From: JAHFUI01 sp041485905
GTDB lineage: Bacteria > Acidobacteriota > Vicinamibacteria > Vicinamibacterales > CAVVIG01
Direction of reading: 5' to 3'
Assembly (NCBI GenBank): GCA_041485905.1
Contig: JBGPKK010000040.1
Location: 1-32,033, forward strand
DNA length: 32,033 nt
This document shows positions 31,447 to 32,033 of this stretch, piece by piece (the first letter of the stretch is position 1; each line of letters starts with the position of its first letter). A program made the translations under genes and the position numbers. The notes under the pieces are model-generated. The model was given only the letters and a program-made list of their open reading frames with translations, did not search any database and had not been told where the DNA came from.

Positions 31447-32033
31447 TCAGTACATCCCGCCCATGCCGCCGCCGTGGCCGCCTGCCATTGGAGCGTCCTT
31501 CTTGTCTTCCGGAATCTCCGAGACCAGCGCTTCGGTTGTGAGCAGCAGCGACGCGATCGACGAGGAGTTCTGGAGCGCGGAGCGCACCACCTTCGCCGGA
31601 TCGATCACGCCCGCCTTGACCAGATTCTCGTAGGTGTCGGTCAGCGCGTTGAACCCTTCGTCGTCCTTCATCTCGCGGACCTTCTGCACGACGATGGAGC
31701 CCTCGTGGCCGGCGTTGGTCGCGATCCAGCGCATCGGCTCTTCGATGGCGCGCGCCACGATGTTGACGCCGATCTGCTGATCGCCGGCGAGCTTGAGGTC
31801 CTTGAGGACCTTCGACGCGCGAATGAGCGCGACGCCGCCGCCCGGCACGATGCCCTCTTCCACGGCCGCCTTGGTCGCGTGCATTGCGTCCTCGACGCGC
31901 GCCTTCTTTTCTTTCATCTCGGTCTCGGTCGCGGCGCCGACTTTGATGATCGCAACGCCGCCGACCAGCTTCGCCAGACGCTCCTGCAGCTTCTCGCGAT
32001 CGTAGTCGGACGTCGTGTCGTCAATCTGAGTAC
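31447..32033 (-). CDS. groL: chaperonin GroEL (60 kDa), C-terminal part, 5' end beyond window
   Basis: C-terminal ~195 residues of GroEL, the ATP-driven folding chamber. The first residues visible, [22 protein letters not shown], continue into [47 protein letters not shown], the highly conserved intermediate/equatorial signature. The protein ends with the typical flexible GGM-type tail (HGGGMGGMY). The frame is open at base 32033. groES, normally upstream, would lie outside. Transcription ends at the stem-loop at 31351-31383, after crossing the AT-rich heptamer block. Confidence 0.98.
   Translation of the reverse strand, partial: [194 protein letters not shown]

Overview
The window is a high-GC, gene-dense bacterial chromosome segment with no tRNA, rRNA, insertion sequence, phage gene or CRISPR array that I can see. 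The gene set fits a diderm: TonB, a TolC-family outer-membrane channel, RND pumps and a Spy/CpxP-like periplasmic protein. A plant/cyanobacterial-type IspH, a SelB, Gly/Arg-rich adaptor proteins and the general style of the proteins suggest an Acidobacteriota member, possibly Vicinamibacteria. That placement is inference from gene content, not a computed phylogeny.

Region 1 (1-14979, all minus strand) is an efflux island. Read in the direction of transcription it runs: Spy/CpxP-like protein, TolC-like channel, MacA-like adaptor, MacB-like ATPase, MacB-like permease, RND adaptor, RND permease, second RND adaptor, second RND permease (cut by the window start). One outer-membrane channel is encoded for three inner-membrane pumps. 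Several junctions overlap by 4 nt or are only 3-15 nt apart. Region 2 (15049-17574, minus) holds an ECF sigma factor, its zinc-binding membrane anti-sigma factor and ispH, immediately upstream of the island.

Region 3 (17760-28371, plus) is mostly housekeeping: ATP-type PEP carboxykinase, gatB, ftsE-ftsX, a small unknown gene with its own good sigma-70-type promoter, a glycerate kinase of the MOFRL family, RNase R and the selenocysteine elongation factor SelB. Region 4 (28366-32033) contains a 52-residue TatA and a geranylgeranyl-reductase-family flavoprotein on the minus strand, a YflT-like small protein and a TonB-family protein on the plus strand, and the 3' end of groL on the minus strand. 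A strong stem-loop terminator separates tonB from groL.

The most unusual signal is not a gene. At four gene junctions (9977-10022, 19356-19424, 26381-26439, 31381-31443) the DNA is built from degenerate heptamers in a 7-nt register. The heptamer differs completely from locus to locus, and three of the four loci fold back as purine/pyrimidine or AT-rich inverted arms. Two run directly into the start codon of the next gene (gatB, selB), where a Shine-Dalgarno would be expected, and one also forms the last codons of RNase R. They resemble in form the heptanucleotide STRR repeats known from filamentous cyanobacteria.
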